Of a DNA stretch of 64,000 nt, positions 34,321 to 44,897 are shown in pieces (position 1 is the stretch's first letter; each line of letters begins with the position of its first letter). The translations under genes were made by a program, and so were the position numbers. The stretch lies in contig QHSP01000018.1 of NCBI GenBank assembly GCA_003220495.1, positions 59,413 through 123,412 on the forward strand, in the 5' to 3' direction. Below the pieces are notes generated by a model. The model made no database searches. It was not told the DNA's origin and was given only the letters and a program-made list of their open reading frames with translations. This DNA is from Candidatus Rokuibacteriota bacterium. GTDB lineage: Bacteria; Methylomirabilota; Methylomirabilia; Rokubacteriales; CSP1-6.

Positions 34321-35111
34321 GCAGCCGGGTGATCGGGCAATCGCGGCCCTCCATCACGGCACCGCACCTGAGAACGGATCCCTGGTGGACGCTGCCGATC
34401 ACGGTCGTGATCGTGCTCGGGTCGTTCCTCGTGTACTCGACGTGGGCGGCCTTCCAGAACGCGCACTACTTCGCGTCGCCGTATCTGTCGCCGTTCTATT
34501 CGCCGTGCCTCTACCGCTCGTGTCTGCATCCGAGCTTCGGCTTCGGGCTGCCCGACATCCACCTGCCGATCATCGGGCTGCTCTCGCCGGCATTCCTGAT
34601 TCTCGCCGGGCCGGGGTTGTTCCGGCTGACGTGCTACTACTACCGCAAGGCGTACTACCGCTCGTTCTGGCTGGCGCCGCCCGCGTGCGCCGTGCCCGAC
34701 GTCAAGCGCGGGTACACCGGTGAGGACAAGTTCCCGCTGATCCTCCAGGCCTTCCATCGCTACACCTGGTACCTGGCGGTCCTCTTCATCGTGATGCTGA
34801 CCTGGGACGCGCTGCTCGCGTTCCGGTTTCCGAACGGGTTCGGGATCGGCGTGGGCACGCTGGTCATGGGCATCAATGTGGTCTGCCTGGCCGCCTACAC
34901 GTTTTCCTGTCATTCCTGCCGCCACGTCTGCGGCGGCTACGTGAACGTGTTCTCGAAGGCGCCGGGGCGCTATCGCGCCTGGCATTTCTTGACGCGCCTG
35001 AACGAGCGCCACCCCATCTACGCCTGGCTCTCGCTCTTCAGCGTCGGATTGACCGACCTCTACATCCGGCTCGTCTCGATGGGTATCATTCGAGACCTGA
35101 GGATCATCTGA
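34317..35111 (+). CDS. sdhC: Succinate dehydrogenase membrane subunit, actinobacterial Sdh1-like
   Basis: The 264-aa membrane protein has about five helices, far larger than the usual 120-aa SdhC or SdhD. Motifs CYYYRKAYYRSFWLAPPAC and SCHSCRHVCGG, plus the following AWHFLTRLNERHP, match the SdhC of actinobacterial Sdh1. In the mycobacterial enzyme this subunit type was shown to hold a membrane-embedded Rieske-type [2Fe-2S] cluster. The conserved Cys/His set here could do the same; that is inference. A single large anchor replaces separate SdhC and SdhD. The start overlaps the fumarase stop, and the stop overlaps the sdhA start. Confidence 0.85.
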   Translation: MSSRVIGQSRPSITAPHLRTDPWWTLPITVVIVLGSFLVYSTWAAFQNAHYFASPYLSPFYSPCLYRSCLHPSFGFGLPDIHLPIIGLLSPAFLILAGPGLFRLTCYYYRKAYYRSFWLAPPACAVPDVKRGYTGEDKFPLILQAFHRYTWYLAVLFIVMLTWDALLAFRFPNGFGIGVGTLVMGINVVCLAAYTFSCHSCRHVCGGYVNVFSKAPGRYRAWHFLTRLNERHPIYAWLSLFSVGLTDLYIRLVSMGIIRDLRII

Positions 35112-36913
35112 TGGCGAACCAGGACTACGAGACCCACGAGCACGACGTTCTGGTGATCGGCGCCGGCGGCGCCGGGCTACGCGCGGCGATCGAGGCCGCG
35201 GCGCAGGGCGTGTCGGTGGGCCTCGTCTGCAAATCGCTCCTGGGCAAGGCCCACACCGTCATGGCCGAGGGCGGCATCGCCGCGGCGCTCGGCAACGTCT
35301 GGCCCGAGGACAACTGGCAGGTCCACTTCCGCGACACGATGCGCGGCGGCAAGATGCTCAACAACTGGCGGATGGCGCAGCTGCACGCCCAGGAGGCGCC
35401 CGATCGCGTGCTCGAGCTCGAGCGGTGGGGCGCGCTCTTCGATCGCACCAAGGACGGGCGAATATTACAGAGAGACTTCGGGGGCCACCGCTACGCGCGC
35501 CTGGCTCACGTCGGCGACCGCACCGGCCTCGAGATGATCCGCACGCTCCAGTACCACGGCATCCACCAGGGCATCGACGTCTACATGGAGTGCAAGGTCG
35601 AGCGCCTCCTGAAGGACGGCGACCACGTGTGCGGCGCCTTCGGGTACTGGCGCAACACCGGCAAGTTCGTCCTCTTCAAGGCCAAGGCCGTCGTGCTCGC
35701 CACCGGCGGCGTCGGCAAGGCGTGGAAGGTCACGTCCAACTCCTGGGAGTACACGGGCGACGGCCAGTCGCTGGCGCTGTGGGCGGGCGCCGACCTGATC
35801 GACATGGAGTTCGTCCAATTCCACCCGACCGGCATGGTCTGGCCGCCGTCGGTGCGCGGCATCCTCGTCACCGAGGGGGTGCGCGGCGACGGCGGGACGT
35901 TGAAGAACACCAAGGGCGAGCGCTTCATGTTCAATTACATCCCGGAGTTCTTCAAGGGCGAGACGGCCGACAACGAGGCCGAAGCCGACCGCTGGTACGC
36001 GGACAAGAAGAACAACCGGCGCACGCCCGATCTCTTGCCGCGCGACGAGGTCGCGCGCGCGATCAATGCCGAGATCAAGGGTGGGCGGGGCACCCCGCAC
36101 GGCGGCGTGTTCCTCGACATCTGTACGCGCCGTCCGGCCGATTACATCCGAAAGCGCCTGCCGTCCATGTACCACCAGTTCAAGGAGCTGGCCGGCGTGG
36201 ACATCACCAAGGAGCCGATGGAGGTCGGGCCGACCTGCCACTACATCATGGGCGGCGTCCGCGTCGACGCGGACACGACCGCCGCGACCGTGAAAGGTCT
36301 GTTCGCCGCCGGCGAGGTGGCGGGGGGCATGCACGGCTCCAACCGGCTCGGCGGCAACTCGCTCTCTGACCTCCTGGTGTTCGGCCGCCGCGCGGGGTTG
36401 TACGCCGCCCTGTATGCCAAGGATTTCGGCGGTCCGCTGACGGTCGAGTCGAGCCACGTAGAGTCGCTCGCCCGCGAGATGCTCGAGCCCTTCACGCGGA
36501 CCGGCGGCGAGAACCCGTACGCGATCCAGGCCGACCTGCAAGAGACGATGCAAAACCTGGTCGGGCTGATCCGCACGGAGCACGAGCTGCGAGAGGCCAT
36601 GAAGCGGATCGAATCGTTCAGGCACCGCGCGGCGCGCACGCACGTCGACGGCGGGCGGACCTACAACCCCGGCTGGCACATGGCGCTCGATCTCGCGTCG
36701 CTCCTCACCGTGGCCGAGTGCTGCACCCTGGCCGCGCTCGAGCGCAGGGAGAGCCGCGGCGGCCACACCCGTGACGACCATCCGTACACCGACGACTCGT
36801 GGGGCAAGATCAACGTCGTCATACGCCAGAGGCAGGGGGCGCTCGCCCTCAGCCGTGAGCCGCTGCCGGAGATGCCGGCCGAGCTCAAGGCGCTCTTCCA
36901 GGAGAGGAAGTAG
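35111..36913 (+). CDS. sdhA: Succinate dehydrogenase flavoprotein subunit
   Basis: The 600-aa protein has the FAD motif DVLVIGAGGAGLRAAIEAA. His48 in KAHTVMAEGG is the covalent flavin ligand. It also has QFHPTGMVWPPSV, the catalytic Arg region, and HGSNRLGGNSLSDLLVFG. The spacing fits the SdhA/FrdA family. It oxidises succinate to fumarate. It starts on the last base of the sdhC stop and lies 2 nt before sdhB, completing a three-gene complex. Confidence 0.95.
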   Translation: MANQDYETHEHDVLVIGAGGAGLRAAIEAAAQGVSVGLVCKSLLGKAHTVMAEGGIAAALGNVWPEDNWQVHFRDTMRGGKMLNNWRMAQLHAQEAPDRVLELERWGALFDRTKDGRILQRDFGGHRYARLAHVGDRTGLEMIRTLQYHGIHQGIDVYMECKVERLLKDGDHVCGAFGYWRNTGKFVLFKAKAVVLATGGVGKAWKVTSNSWEYTGDGQSLALWAGADLIDMEFVQFHPTGMVWPPSVRGILVTEGVRGDGGTLKNTKGERFMFNYIPEFFKGETADNEAEADRWYADKKNNRRTPDLLPRDEVARAINAEIKGGRGTPHGGVFLDICTRRPADYIRKRLPSMYHQFKELAGVDITKEPMEVGPTCHYIMGGVRVDADTTAATVKGLFAAGEVAGGMHGSNRLGGNSLSDLLVFGRRAGLYAALYAKDFGGPLTVESSHVESLAREMLEPFTRTGGENPYAIQADLQETMQNLVGLIRTEHELREAMKRIESFRHRAARTHVDGGRTYNPGWHMALDLASLLTVAECCTLAALERRESRGGHTRDDHPYTDDSWGKINVVIRQRQGALALSREPLPEMPAELKALFQERK

Positions 36914-36915
36914 CG

Positions 36916-37671
36916 ATGGCGCAGTTCACGATGCGGGTGTTCCGCGGCGACGCCTCCGGCGGCGGCTTCAAGGACTACAGGGTCGAGCCCGAAGAAGGCA
37001 TGGTCGTGCTCGACGTCATCCATCGCATCCAGGCGACCCAGGCCAACGACCTCGCGTGCCGCTGGAACTGCAAGGCCGGCAAGTGCGGATCGTGCAGCGC
37101 CGAGGTGAACGGCAAGCCCCGTCTCATGTGCATGACCCGCATGGATCTGTTCCAGCCGGGGGACACGATCACCGTGGCGCCGATCCGGACCTTCCCCCTG
37201 ATCCGCGATCTCGTCACCGACGTGTCCTACAACTACGAGAAGGCCAAGCAGGTGCCGCCGCTCCGCCTCAAGCCGCCGGAGCCCGACGGCACGTACCGCA
37301 TGATGCAGGAAGACATCGATCGCATCCAGGAGTTCCACAAGTGCATCGAGTGCTTCCTGTGCCAGGACGTGTGTCACGTCATCCGCGATCACGAGGACAA
37401 GAAGCGCGTGTTCTCGGGACCGCGTTTCTTCATCAAGATCGCGAGCCTCGACATGCATCCGCTGGACACGCGCGATCGTTCGTCCTTCATCCAGCAAGAC
37501 GCCGGAGTCGGGCTCTGCAACATCACCAAGTGCTGCACCGAGGTCTGCCCCGAGAACATCCACATCACCGACAACGGGATCATCCCCCTCAAGGAGCGGA
37601 TGGCCGACTCGCTCGATCCCATCGTCTGGCTGCTGCGGAAGTTCCGCGGTCCGAAGAGCTCGCAGGCCTGA
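36916..37671 (+). CDS. sdhB: Succinate dehydrogenase iron-sulfur subunit
   Basis: The 251-aa protein has the plant-type ferredoxin [2Fe-2S] ligands CKAGKCGSC and the later LMC, then CIECFLCQDVCH and CNITKCCTEVCP for the [4Fe-4S] and [3Fe-4S] clusters. It carries electrons from SdhA to the membrane subunit. The last ligand block resembles that of Sdh1-type enzymes, in line with the large SdhC. It ends 10 nt before sucC. Confidence 0.95.
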   Translation: MAQFTMRVFRGDASGGGFKDYRVEPEEGMVVLDVIHRIQATQANDLACRWNCKAGKCGSCSAEVNGKPRLMCMTRMDLFQPGDTITVAPIRTFPLIRDLVTDVSYNYEKAKQVPPLRLKPPEPDGTYRMMQEDIDRIQEFHKCIECFLCQDVCHVIRDHEDKKRVFSGPRFFIKIASLDMHPLDTRDRSSFIQQDAGVGLCNITKCCTEVCPENIHITDNGIIPLKERMADSLDPIVWLLRKFRGPKSSQA

Positions 37672-37681
37672 TCTCGCGCCC

Positions 37682-38842
37682 GTGAAAATCCACGAATACC
37701 AGGCCAAGGCCCTGCTGCGCGAGTTCGGCGTGCCGGTCCCGGCCGGCGACGTTGCCACCACGCCGGCGGAAGCGCGCGCGGTCGCGGCGCGGCTGGGCGG
37801 CACGGTGGTGGTGAAGGCGCAGGTGCACGCGGGCGGGCGCGGCAAGGCCGGGGGAATCAAGCTGGCGGACGATCCGGACGGGGCCCAGCGCGCCGCGCAG
37901 CAGATCCTCGGCATGAAGCTCAAGACCCCGCAGACGCCGCCGGACGGCATCCTGGTGCGTTCGGTGCTCGTCGAGGCGGCCTCGGCCGTCGAGCGCGAGC
38001 TTTACCTCTCGATGACGCTCGACCGCGCGCGCGCGACCCACGTCGTGATGGCCTCCGAGGCTGGTGGCATGGACATCGAGGAAGTCGCGGCGCGGACGCC
38101 CGAGCGGATCGTCCGGGAGTGGGCGCATCCCGCGCTCGGCATCCAGGACTTCCAGGCGCGCCGCCTCGCCTACGGGCTCGGGCTGGCCGGTGAGCAGTTC
38201 AAGCAGGCGGTCGGCCTCATCCGCAGGCTCTTCGCGCTCTACCTCGCGCGCGATTGCTCGCTGGCCGAGATCAACCCGCTGGTGGTCACGAAGGACGGCC
38301 GCGTGCTGGCCCTCGACGCCAAGCTCAACTTCGACGACAACGCGCTCATGCGTCACCCGGAGATCGCCGCGCTCCGCGACGTCAACGAGGAAGACCCGCT
38401 CGACGTCGAGGCGTCGAGGTACGGCCTGAACTACATCAAGCTCGACGGCAACGTCGGGTGCATGGTGAACGGCGCCGGGCTGGCCATGGCGACGATGGAC
38501 ATCGTGAAGCTCGCCGGCGGCGAGCCCGCCAACTTCCTCGACGTGGGCGGCGGCGCCTCGCCCGAGCAGATCGAGAACGCGTTCCGGATCCTCTCGTCCG
38601 ACCCGAGCGTGAAGGCGGTGTTCATCAACGTGTTCGGCGGCATCCTGCGCTGCGATCGCCTGGCCGCGGGCGTGATCGCGGCCGTCCAGACGCTGGGCCT
38701 CCGGCTCCCGGTCGTGGTGCGGATGGAAGGAACCAACGTGGAGCTGGGCAAGCAGATGCTCGCCGAGTCGGGCCTGGCGCTCACGAACGCCGACGACATG
38801 GGTGATGGAGCCAAGAAGGCGGTGGCCCTCGCGCGGGGCTAG
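37682..38842 (+). CDS. sucC: Succinyl-CoA synthetase (ADP/GDP-forming) beta subunit
   Basis: The 386-aa protein starts at GTG 37682 with the SucC N-terminus [20 protein letters not shown]. It has the ATP-grasp motif [17 protein letters not shown] and the C-terminal [13 protein letters not shown] and [11 protein letters not shown]. It forms succinate from succinyl-CoA with substrate-level phosphorylation. sucD is not adjacent: a small lipoprotein gene overlaps the end of sucC and separates the two. Confidence 0.95.
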   Translation: MKIHEYQAKALLREFGVPVPAGDVATTPAEARAVAARLGGTVVVKAQVHAGGRGKAGGIKLADDPDGAQRAAQQILGMKLKTPQTPPDGILVRSVLVEAASAVERELYLSMTLDRARATHVVMASEAGGMDIEEVAARTPERIVREWAHPALGIQDFQARRLAYGLGLAGEQFKQAVGLIRRLFALYLARDCSLAEINPLVVTKDGRVLALDAKLNFDDNALMRHPEIAALRDVNEEDPLDVEASRYGLNYIKLDGNVGCMVNGAGLAMATMDIVKLAGGEPANFLDVGGGASPEQIENAFRILSSDPSVKAVFINVFGGILRCDRLAAGVIAAVQTLGLRLPVVVRMEGTNVELGKQMLAESGLALTNADDMGDGAKKAVALARG

Positions 38843-39155
38843 CCGGTGGCTACCCGTCCTTCTCCTGCTGGTGTGCGCCGTCGCGAGCACCGGCTGTCGG
38901 CGGGGCGACGAGCGAGCCTACGAAGACGCCGTCGCGACGATGTCCATGGTGAAGGCGAAGGCGTTCTTCGAGAAATACCCGCAGAGCCTGTACCGGGACA
39001 AGCTCGTCGAGGACATGATCCGGTGGTGCCGGCGTGAGGACACCGACGCGTGCTATGAGATCATCGTCAAGACGATGCCCACCGACCACCGGCGCTACCA
39101 GGAAATCGCCGACCTCGTCGCGCAGCGGCGCGGCGACAAGCGGCGGAAGCGCTGA
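38805..39155 (+). CDS. Small lipoprotein between sucC and sucD
   Basis: The 116-aa frame starts at ATG 38805 (or GTG 38802), inside the last 38 nt of sucC. It opens with a basic stretch, a hydrophobic segment and the lipobox AVASTGC. The mature part has [19 protein letters not shown] and repeated amphipathic helices, as in small TPR-like or BamD-like lipoproteins. It ends immediately before the sucD ATG. No TCA role is evident. It may be a structural envelope protein carried in the operon. Confidence 0.65.
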   Translation: MEPRRRWPSRGASRWLPVLLLLVCAVASTGCRRGDERAYEDAVATMSMVKAKAFFEKYPQSLYRDKLVEDMIRWCRREDTDACYEIIVKTMPTDHRRYQEIADLVAQRRGDKRRKR

Positions 39156-40024
<869 letters not shown>

Positions 40025-40028
<4 letters not shown>

Positions 40029-40450
40029 GCGTGCAGCGCACCCTCGCCATCGTCAAGCCCGACGCGGTGGCCAAGCGCGTCGTCGGCCGGATCCTGACGC
40101 GGATCGAGGAGGAGAGCTTCACGATCCTCGCCGCCAAGCTGGTCCACATGTCGCTCGCCGAGGCGCGCGGCTTCTACTACGTCCATCGGGAGCGGCCGTT
40201 CTATGAGAGCCTCTGCTCCTTCATGACCGAAGGGCCGTGCCTGCTCATGGTGCTCGAGGGCGAGAACGTGATCCAGCGCTGGCGCGATCTCATGGGGGCC
40301 ACCGACCCCGCCAAGGCGGCCGCCGGCACGATCCGAAAAGAGTTCGCGTCCTCCATCGAGGCCAACGCGGTGCACGGCTCCGACTCGCTCGAGTCCGCGG
40401 CGATCGAGATCCCGTACTTCTTCTCGAGCCTCGAGCTCTACCCGCGGTAG
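40025..40450 (+). CDS. ndk: Nucleoside diphosphate kinase
   Basis: The 141-aa enzyme starts [11 protein letters not shown] and has catalytic His117 in ANAVHGSDS, both diagnostic. It transfers phosphate between nucleoside di- and triphosphates. It is translationally coupled to sucD by ATGA and can recharge the GTP or ATP made by SucCD, which explains its place in the cluster. Confidence 0.95.
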
Positions 40451-40470
40451 CCCGATGCATTCGACCGCGG
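40442..40470. terminator. Perfect 7-bp hairpin between ndk and the enoyl-CoA hydratase gene
   Basis: CCGCGGT (40442-40448) and ACCGCGG (40464-40470) are perfect inverted complements around a 15-nt loop. The hairpin covers the ndk stop and partly overlaps the next ribosome site (GGAGGG near 40469-40474). There is no T-run. It may be an attenuator or weak processing site at the end of the TCA block rather than a strong terminator. Confidence 0.3.
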
Positions 40471-40474
40471 AGGG

Positions 40475-41263
40475 ATGAGCATGGCCTACGAGACGCTCAA
40501 ATACGAGCTCGCGGACGGAATCGCCACCGTCACGATCAACCGCCCCGAGAAGAACAACGCGATCTCGATGGAGATGCGCGCCGACTTCCGAGCCCTGGCC
40601 GACGACCTCTACGCGGACGAGGCCGTCCGCGTCGCCGTCTTCACCGGGACCGGCAAGACCTTCTGCGTCGGCGCCGACGTCTCGACGTTCGAGACGGACT
40701 GGAACACGCCGGTGTTCCGCGCCAACACGCGGCTCCTCACCAGCTTCTTCAACGACCTCGAGGCGCTCGAGAAGCCGCTGATCGCGGCGATCAACGGCAC
40801 GTGCGTGGGCGGCGGCCTCGAGCTGGCACTGGCGTGCGATCTGCGGATCGCCGCGCGCTCGGCGCGGTTCGGTCTGCCCGAAAACAACCTCGGGCTGATC
40901 CCCGGGATCGGCGGCTGCTCGCGCCTGGTCAAGCTCGTCGGGTTCGGGCGCGCCAAGGAGCTCGTGCTGACGGGCGAGATCATCACCGCCGACGAGGCGC
41001 ACCGCTTGGGATTGCTGAGCCGGGTCGTGGACGACACCGCGCTCGCGAGCGAGGCGCGGGCGCTCGCGTCGCGGCTCGCCGCCAAGGCGCCGCAGGCGCT
41101 CGGCCTGGCCAAGCGCGTGATCCACAGCTGCGTCAGCGCCGACCTCCACACCGCGCGGACGCTCGAGAGCTTCGGCCAGTCGATCCTCATCAAGACCGCC
41201 GATCACCGCGAGGGTGTGAAGGCGTTCCGCGAGAAGCGCCGCCCGCGCTTCGAGGGGCGCTGA
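40475..41263 (+). CDS. Enoyl-CoA hydratase/isomerase family protein
   Basis: The 262-aa crotonase-fold protein has TINRPEKNNAIS, VFTGTGKTFCVGADV (oxyanion-hole Gly region), NGTCVGGGLELALACDLR and FGLPENNLGLIPG. The Glu after PEN (FGLPENN) matches one catalytic Glu position, whereas the first Glu position is less clear. It is likely a 2-enoyl-CoA hydratase. It sits 11 nt before an acyl-CoA carboxylase-type biotin carboxylase, so the pair may act in acyl-CoA catabolism. Confidence 0.85.
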   Translation: MSMAYETLKYELADGIATVTINRPEKNNAISMEMRADFRALADDLYADEAVRVAVFTGTGKTFCVGADVSTFETDWNTPVFRANTRLLTSFFNDLEALEKPLIAAINGTCVGGGLELALACDLRIAARSARFGLPENNLGLIPGIGGCSRLVKLVGFGRAKELVLTGEIITADEAHRLGLLSRVVDDTALASEARALASRLAAKAPQALGLAKRVIHSCVSADLHTARTLESFGQSILIKTADHREGVKAFREKRRPRFEGR

Positions 41264-41273
41264 GGACGACCCG

Positions 41274-42770
41274 GTGAGGATCGCGAAGGTCCTCGTCGCC
41301 AACCGGGGTGAGATTGCGGTGCGCGTGATCCGCGCCTGCCGCGAGCAGGGTATCGCGTCGGTCGCCGTGTTCTCCGAGGCCGATCGCGAGGCGCTGCACG
41401 TCCTGATGGCCGACGAGGCGTATCCGATCGGCCCTCCGGCGCCGAACCAGAGCTACCTCGCGATCGACAAACTGGTGCGCGTCGCCAAGGCCGCCGGCGC
41501 CGACGCCGTCCATCCCGGCTACGGATTTCTGGCCGAGAACGCCGTGTTCGCCGAGGCCTGCGCCGCCGCCGGGCTCGTCTTCGTCGGACCGCCGCCGGAA
41601 GCGATCCGCGCGCTCGGCGACAAGACGGCGGCGCGCCGGATCGCGCGCGAGCTCGGAGTGCCGACGGTGCCGGGAACGTTCGAGCCGGTGGCGGGCGAGG
41701 CCGCCGTGCTCGCCGCCGCCCGCCAGATCGGCTATCCGCTGATGATCAAGGCCAGCATGGGCGGCGGCGGGAAGGGCATGCGCGCCGTCCACGCCGAGGG
41801 TGAGCTCATCGCGGCGCTGGGGCTGGCGCAGAGCGAGGCGGCGTGGGCGTTCGGCGACGGCGCCGTATACCTCGAGCGCCTCTTGCTGGAGCCGCGTCAC
41901 ATCGAGGTCCAGGTGGTCGCCGACACGCACGGGCACGTCGTCCATCTGGGCGAGCGCGAGTGCTCCATCCAGCGGCGTCACCAGAAGGTCCTCGAGGAGG
42001 CGCCCTCGCCATTCGTCGATCCGGCGATGCGCGCCCGGCTCGGCGAGGCGGCGTGCCGGATCGCGAAGGCCGCCGGCTACGTCAATGCGGGCACGGTCGA
42101 GTTCCTGGTGGACGCCGACCGGAGCTTCTACTTTCTCGAGATGAACACGCGACTTCAAGTCGAGCATCCGGTGACCGAGATGGTCACGGGAATCGATCTG
42201 GTCCGCGAGCAGCTGCGGATCGCCGCCGGCGAGCCGCTCGGGTTCGCGCAGGCGGACGTGACCGTGCGCGGGGCCGCGATCGAGTGCCGCATCAACGCCG
42301 AGGACCCCTTCGGCGGCTGGATGCCGTCGCCGGGCACGATCACCGGCCTGCGGGCGGCGACCGGGCCGTGGGTCCGCGACGACTCCGGCGCCTACGAGGG
42401 CTACACGGTGCCGCGCTTCTACGACACCCTGCTGGCCAAGCTCATCGTGTGGGGCGCGGATCGCCCGGCCGCGATCCAGCGCATGGCGCGCGCGCTCTCC
42501 GAGTACAAGGTGGTCGGGATCCTCACGACGATCCCGGTCCTCGCCCAAATCGTCGGCCACGAGGATTTCCGCGCGGGGCGGCTCTCGACGGGCTTCCTCG
42601 ATCGGGTGTTGCCGACGTTCGCGGCGGAGCGGTCCCGCTCCCGGTCGGTCGCCGTCATCGCCGCGGTGCTCGCCGAGTACGAGCGCCTCGGCCACCGCAC
42701 GATCGTCGAGGCGCCGCCGCCGTCGGGCGACTCCTGGCGGACCGGCCGACACCCGGGGTGGCGGTCGTGA
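41274..42770 (+). CDS. accC: Biotin carboxylase subunit (AccC/PccA-type)
   Basis: The 498-aa protein starts at GTG 41274. It has [31 protein letters not shown], the ATP-grasp loop [12 protein letters not shown] (near 160-171), and [14 protein letters not shown] (the biotin carboxylase signature). It carboxylates biotin on the carrier encoded next, whose GTG overlaps this stop. The carboxyltransferase is not in the window, so whether this serves acetyl-, propionyl-, methylcrotonyl-CoA or another substrate is open. Confidence 0.92.
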   Translation: MRIAKVLVANRGEIAVRVIRACREQGIASVAVFSEADREALHVLMADEAYPIGPPAPNQSYLAIDKLVRVAKAAGADAVHPGYGFLAENAVFAEACAAAGLVFVGPPPEAIRALGDKTAARRIARELGVPTVPGTFEPVAGEAAVLAAARQIGYPLMIKASMGGGGKGMRAVHAEGELIAALGLAQSEAAWAFGDGAVYLERLLLEPRHIEVQVVADTHGHVVHLGERECSIQRRHQKVLEEAPSPFVDPAMRARLGEAACRIAKAAGYVNAGTVEFLVDADRSFYFLEMNTRLQVEHPVTEMVTGIDLVREQLRIAAGEPLGFAQADVTVRGAAIECRINAEDPFGGWMPSPGTITGLRAATGPWVRDDSGAYEGYTVPRFYDTLLAKLIVWGADRPAAIQRMARALSEYKVVGILTTIPVLAQIVGHEDFRAGRLSTGFLDRVLPTFAAERSRSRSVAVIAAVLAEYERLGHRTIVEAPPPSGDSWRTGRHPGWRS

Positions 42771-43267
42771 AGTTCGCCGTGACCGTCGGCGACACGACCG
42801 AGATGGTCGATGTGAGCGGCGAGGCCGGGCGGTACCGGCTGACCATCGGCTCGGAGGTCTGGGAGGTCGACGCGCGTCCGACCGCGCAGGGTATCTACTC
42901 GCTGCTCATCGGCGGGGTATCGTACGTGGCCGACGTCTTCGACGAGGACGGCGCCTGCGTCGTCGACGTGGGCGCCGAGCGTTACGTCATCCACGTGGAG
43001 GAGCAAACCCGCTACATTATCCGCACGAAGGGCGGCGCCGGGGGCGGACAGGCCGCGAGGACGCTCGTGGCGCCGCTGCCCGGGCGCATCGTCACGGTGG
43101 CGGTCAAGCCCGGCGATCGCGTCGAGAAGGGCGCGACGCTCCTCGTGATCGAGGCGATGAAGATGGAGAACGAATTCAAGGCCGGCGCGTCGGGCACGGT
43201 CGCCGAGGTGCGGGTCGCGCCCGGCCAGACGGTGAACGGCGGCGACGTGCTCATCGTGATCCGCTGA
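42767..43267 (+). CDS. Biotin carboxyl carrier protein
   Basis: GTG 42767 overlaps the biotin carboxylase stop as GTGA (166 aa). An upstream in-frame GTG at 42758 is possible. The N-terminal half is a poorly conserved domain with repeated beta strands. The C-terminal biotinyl domain (about 95-166) includes [16 protein letters not shown] and EAMKMEN with biotinyl Lys132. Its stop shares a base with the next ATG (TGATG). Confidence 0.9.
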   Translation: MKFAVTVGDTTEMVDVSGEAGRYRLTIGSEVWEVDARPTAQGIYSLLIGGVSYVADVFDEDGACVVDVGAERYVIHVEEQTRYIIRTKGGAGGGQAARTLVAPLPGRIVTVAVKPGDRVEKGATLLVIEAMKMENEFKAGASGTVAEVRVAPGQTVNGGDVLIVIR

Positions 43268-44007
43268 TGGCCGACGCGGCCATCCGATTCCGGGACGTCA
43301 ACAAGTGGTTCGGCAAGCACCAGGTGCTCGCCGACATCAATCTCGCGGTCTCGCCCGGCGAGGTCATGGTGGTCTGCGGTCCGTCGGGTTCGGGCAAGTC
43401 GACCTTGATCCGCTGCGTGAACGGGCTCGAGGCGATCCAGGGCGGCGACCTCGTCGTGCTCGGCGAGTCGATCGTGCGGTCCGGCGTGAGCATGTCCGCC
43501 TTGCGGACGCGCGTGGGCATGGTCTTCCAGTCGTTCAATCTCTTCCCGCACATGACCGTGCTCGAGAACATCATGCTGGCCCCGGTCCGGGTGCGGGGTC
43601 TCAGCGCGACCGAGGCCGAAAAGACGGCGCGCACGCTCCTGGCGCGCGTCCGCATCCCCGACAAGGCCGAGAACTATCCGGCGAACCTGTCGGGAGGCCA
43701 GCAACAACGCGTGGCGATCGCGCGGGCGCTCGCGATGCAACCGAAGATCATGCTGTTCGACGAGCCGACCTCGGCGCTGGACCCGGAGATGATCAACGAG
43801 GTGCTCGACGTCATGACCGACCTGGCCAAGGAGGGCATGACGATGATGGTCGTCACCCACGAGATGGGGTTCGCGCGGCGGGTGGCGCACCGAGTCGTGT
43901 TCATGGACGCGGGCCGCGTGGTGGAGGAAGCGACCCCCGACGCGTTCTTCGCCGCGCCGAAGTCCGAGCGTGCCAAAGACTTCCTGTCGAAGATCCTATC
44001 CCACTAA
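43267..44007 (+). CDS. Polar amino acid ABC transporter ATP-binding protein
   Basis: The 246-aa ATPase has Walker [12 protein letters not shown]-loop [12 protein letters not shown], signature [16 protein letters not shown], Walker [14 protein letters not shown] and the switch His in VVTHEMGFA. Length and motifs are GlnQ-like. It is the first gene of a four-gene importer (43,267-46,291) with a binding protein and two permeases. It starts on the last base of the biotin carrier stop, although the two are probably unrelated in function. Confidence 0.92.
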   Translation: MADAAIRFRDVNKWFGKHQVLADINLAVSPGEVMVVCGPSGSGKSTLIRCVNGLEAIQGGDLVVLGESIVRSGVSMSALRTRVGMVFQSFNLFPHMTVLENIMLAPVRVRGLSATEAEKTARTLLARVRIPDKAENYPANLSGGQQQRVAIARALAMQPKIMLFDEPTSALDPEMINEVLDVMTDLAKEGMTMMVVTHEMGFARRVAHRVVFMDAGRVVEEATPDAFFAAPKSERAKDFLSKILSH

Positions 44008-44020
44008 CGGAGGCTCACTG

Positions 44021-44878
44021 ATGAAGCGCTTACTTGGTGTGGTTGTCGCCCTGGCCCTCGCCCTCGCGCCGATCGCGCCGGTCGGGGCCGAGCAGGACAC
44101 CCTCGCGAAGATCAAGGAGACCGGTGTCCTGACGATCGGGACACGGACGGGCTCGCCGCCCTTCGCGTACGTCAACAAGAACAACGAGTGGGTCGGCTTC
44201 TCCATCGACCTGGTCGAGATGCTGGTGAAGCCCGAGGTCGCGAAGGCCGTCGGCAAGGCGATCAAGATCGAGAAAAAGGAATCGACGCCGCCGACCCGCA
44301 TCCCGCTGCTGACCAACAACTCGGTCGATCTGATCGCCGAGACCATGACCGACACGGCCCAGCGCCGCGAGTCGGTGGACTTCAGCCTCACGTTTTTCTA
44401 CACGGGCGCGCAGTTCCTGGTGAAGAAGGGCAGCCCCGTCAAGGGCGTCAACGACATCGCCGGCAAGCGCATCGCGTCCCAGCAAGGCTCGACCAACGCC
44501 AAGATCATCCGCGAGAAGTACCCGCAGGCGCAGCTGCGCGAGTTTCCGGACCAGCCGGCCGCCTTCCAGGCGCTGGCGCAGGGGCAGGTCGACGCGTATA
44601 CGAACGACGGCATCCAGCTCGCCGGTCTGAAGGCCAAGGCGCCGAATCCGGGCGACTGGGAGGTGGTCGGCGACTTCTACTCGGAAGAGCCCTACGGGAT
44701 GGCCATGCGCAAGGGCGACGCGAAGTTCAAGGCGGCCGTCGACGCCGGGCTCAAGCACGGCTTCGAGTCGGGGAAGTATTTCGAGATCTACGAGAAGTGG
44801 TTCGGGCCGAAAGGCGACGTGCCGTACCCGATGACGCCGCAGGTGAAAACGTACCTCTTGAAGCAGATCGGCAAATAG
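44021..44878 (+). CDS. Amino acid ABC transporter substrate-binding protein
   Basis: The start ATG 44021 follows GGAGG (44009-44013); a longer upstream frame lacks a ribosome site. The 285-aa protein has a signal peptide cleaved near VGAEQ and the family 3 binding-protein pattern: GVLTIGTRTGSPPFAYVN, GFSIDLVEML and GKRIASQQGSTN. The ligand is likely a polar amino acid of the Glu/Asp/Gln group. It lies between the ATPase and permease genes. Confidence 0.92.
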   Translation: MKRLLGVVVALALALAPIAPVGAEQDTLAKIKETGVLTIGTRTGSPPFAYVNKNNEWVGFSIDLVEMLVKPEVAKAVGKAIKIEKKESTPPTRIPLLTNNSVDLIAETMTDTAQRRESVDFSLTFFYTGAQFLVKKGSPVKGVNDIAGKRIASQQGSTNAKIIREKYPQAQLREFPDQPAAFQALAQGQVDAYTNDGIQLAGLKAKAPNPGDWEVVGDFYSEEPYGMAMRKGDAKFKAAVDAGLKHGFESGKYFEIYEKWFGPKGDVPYPMTPQVKTYLLKQIGK

Positions 44879-44897
44879 CCTCGCGGGCCGGCCGCGC

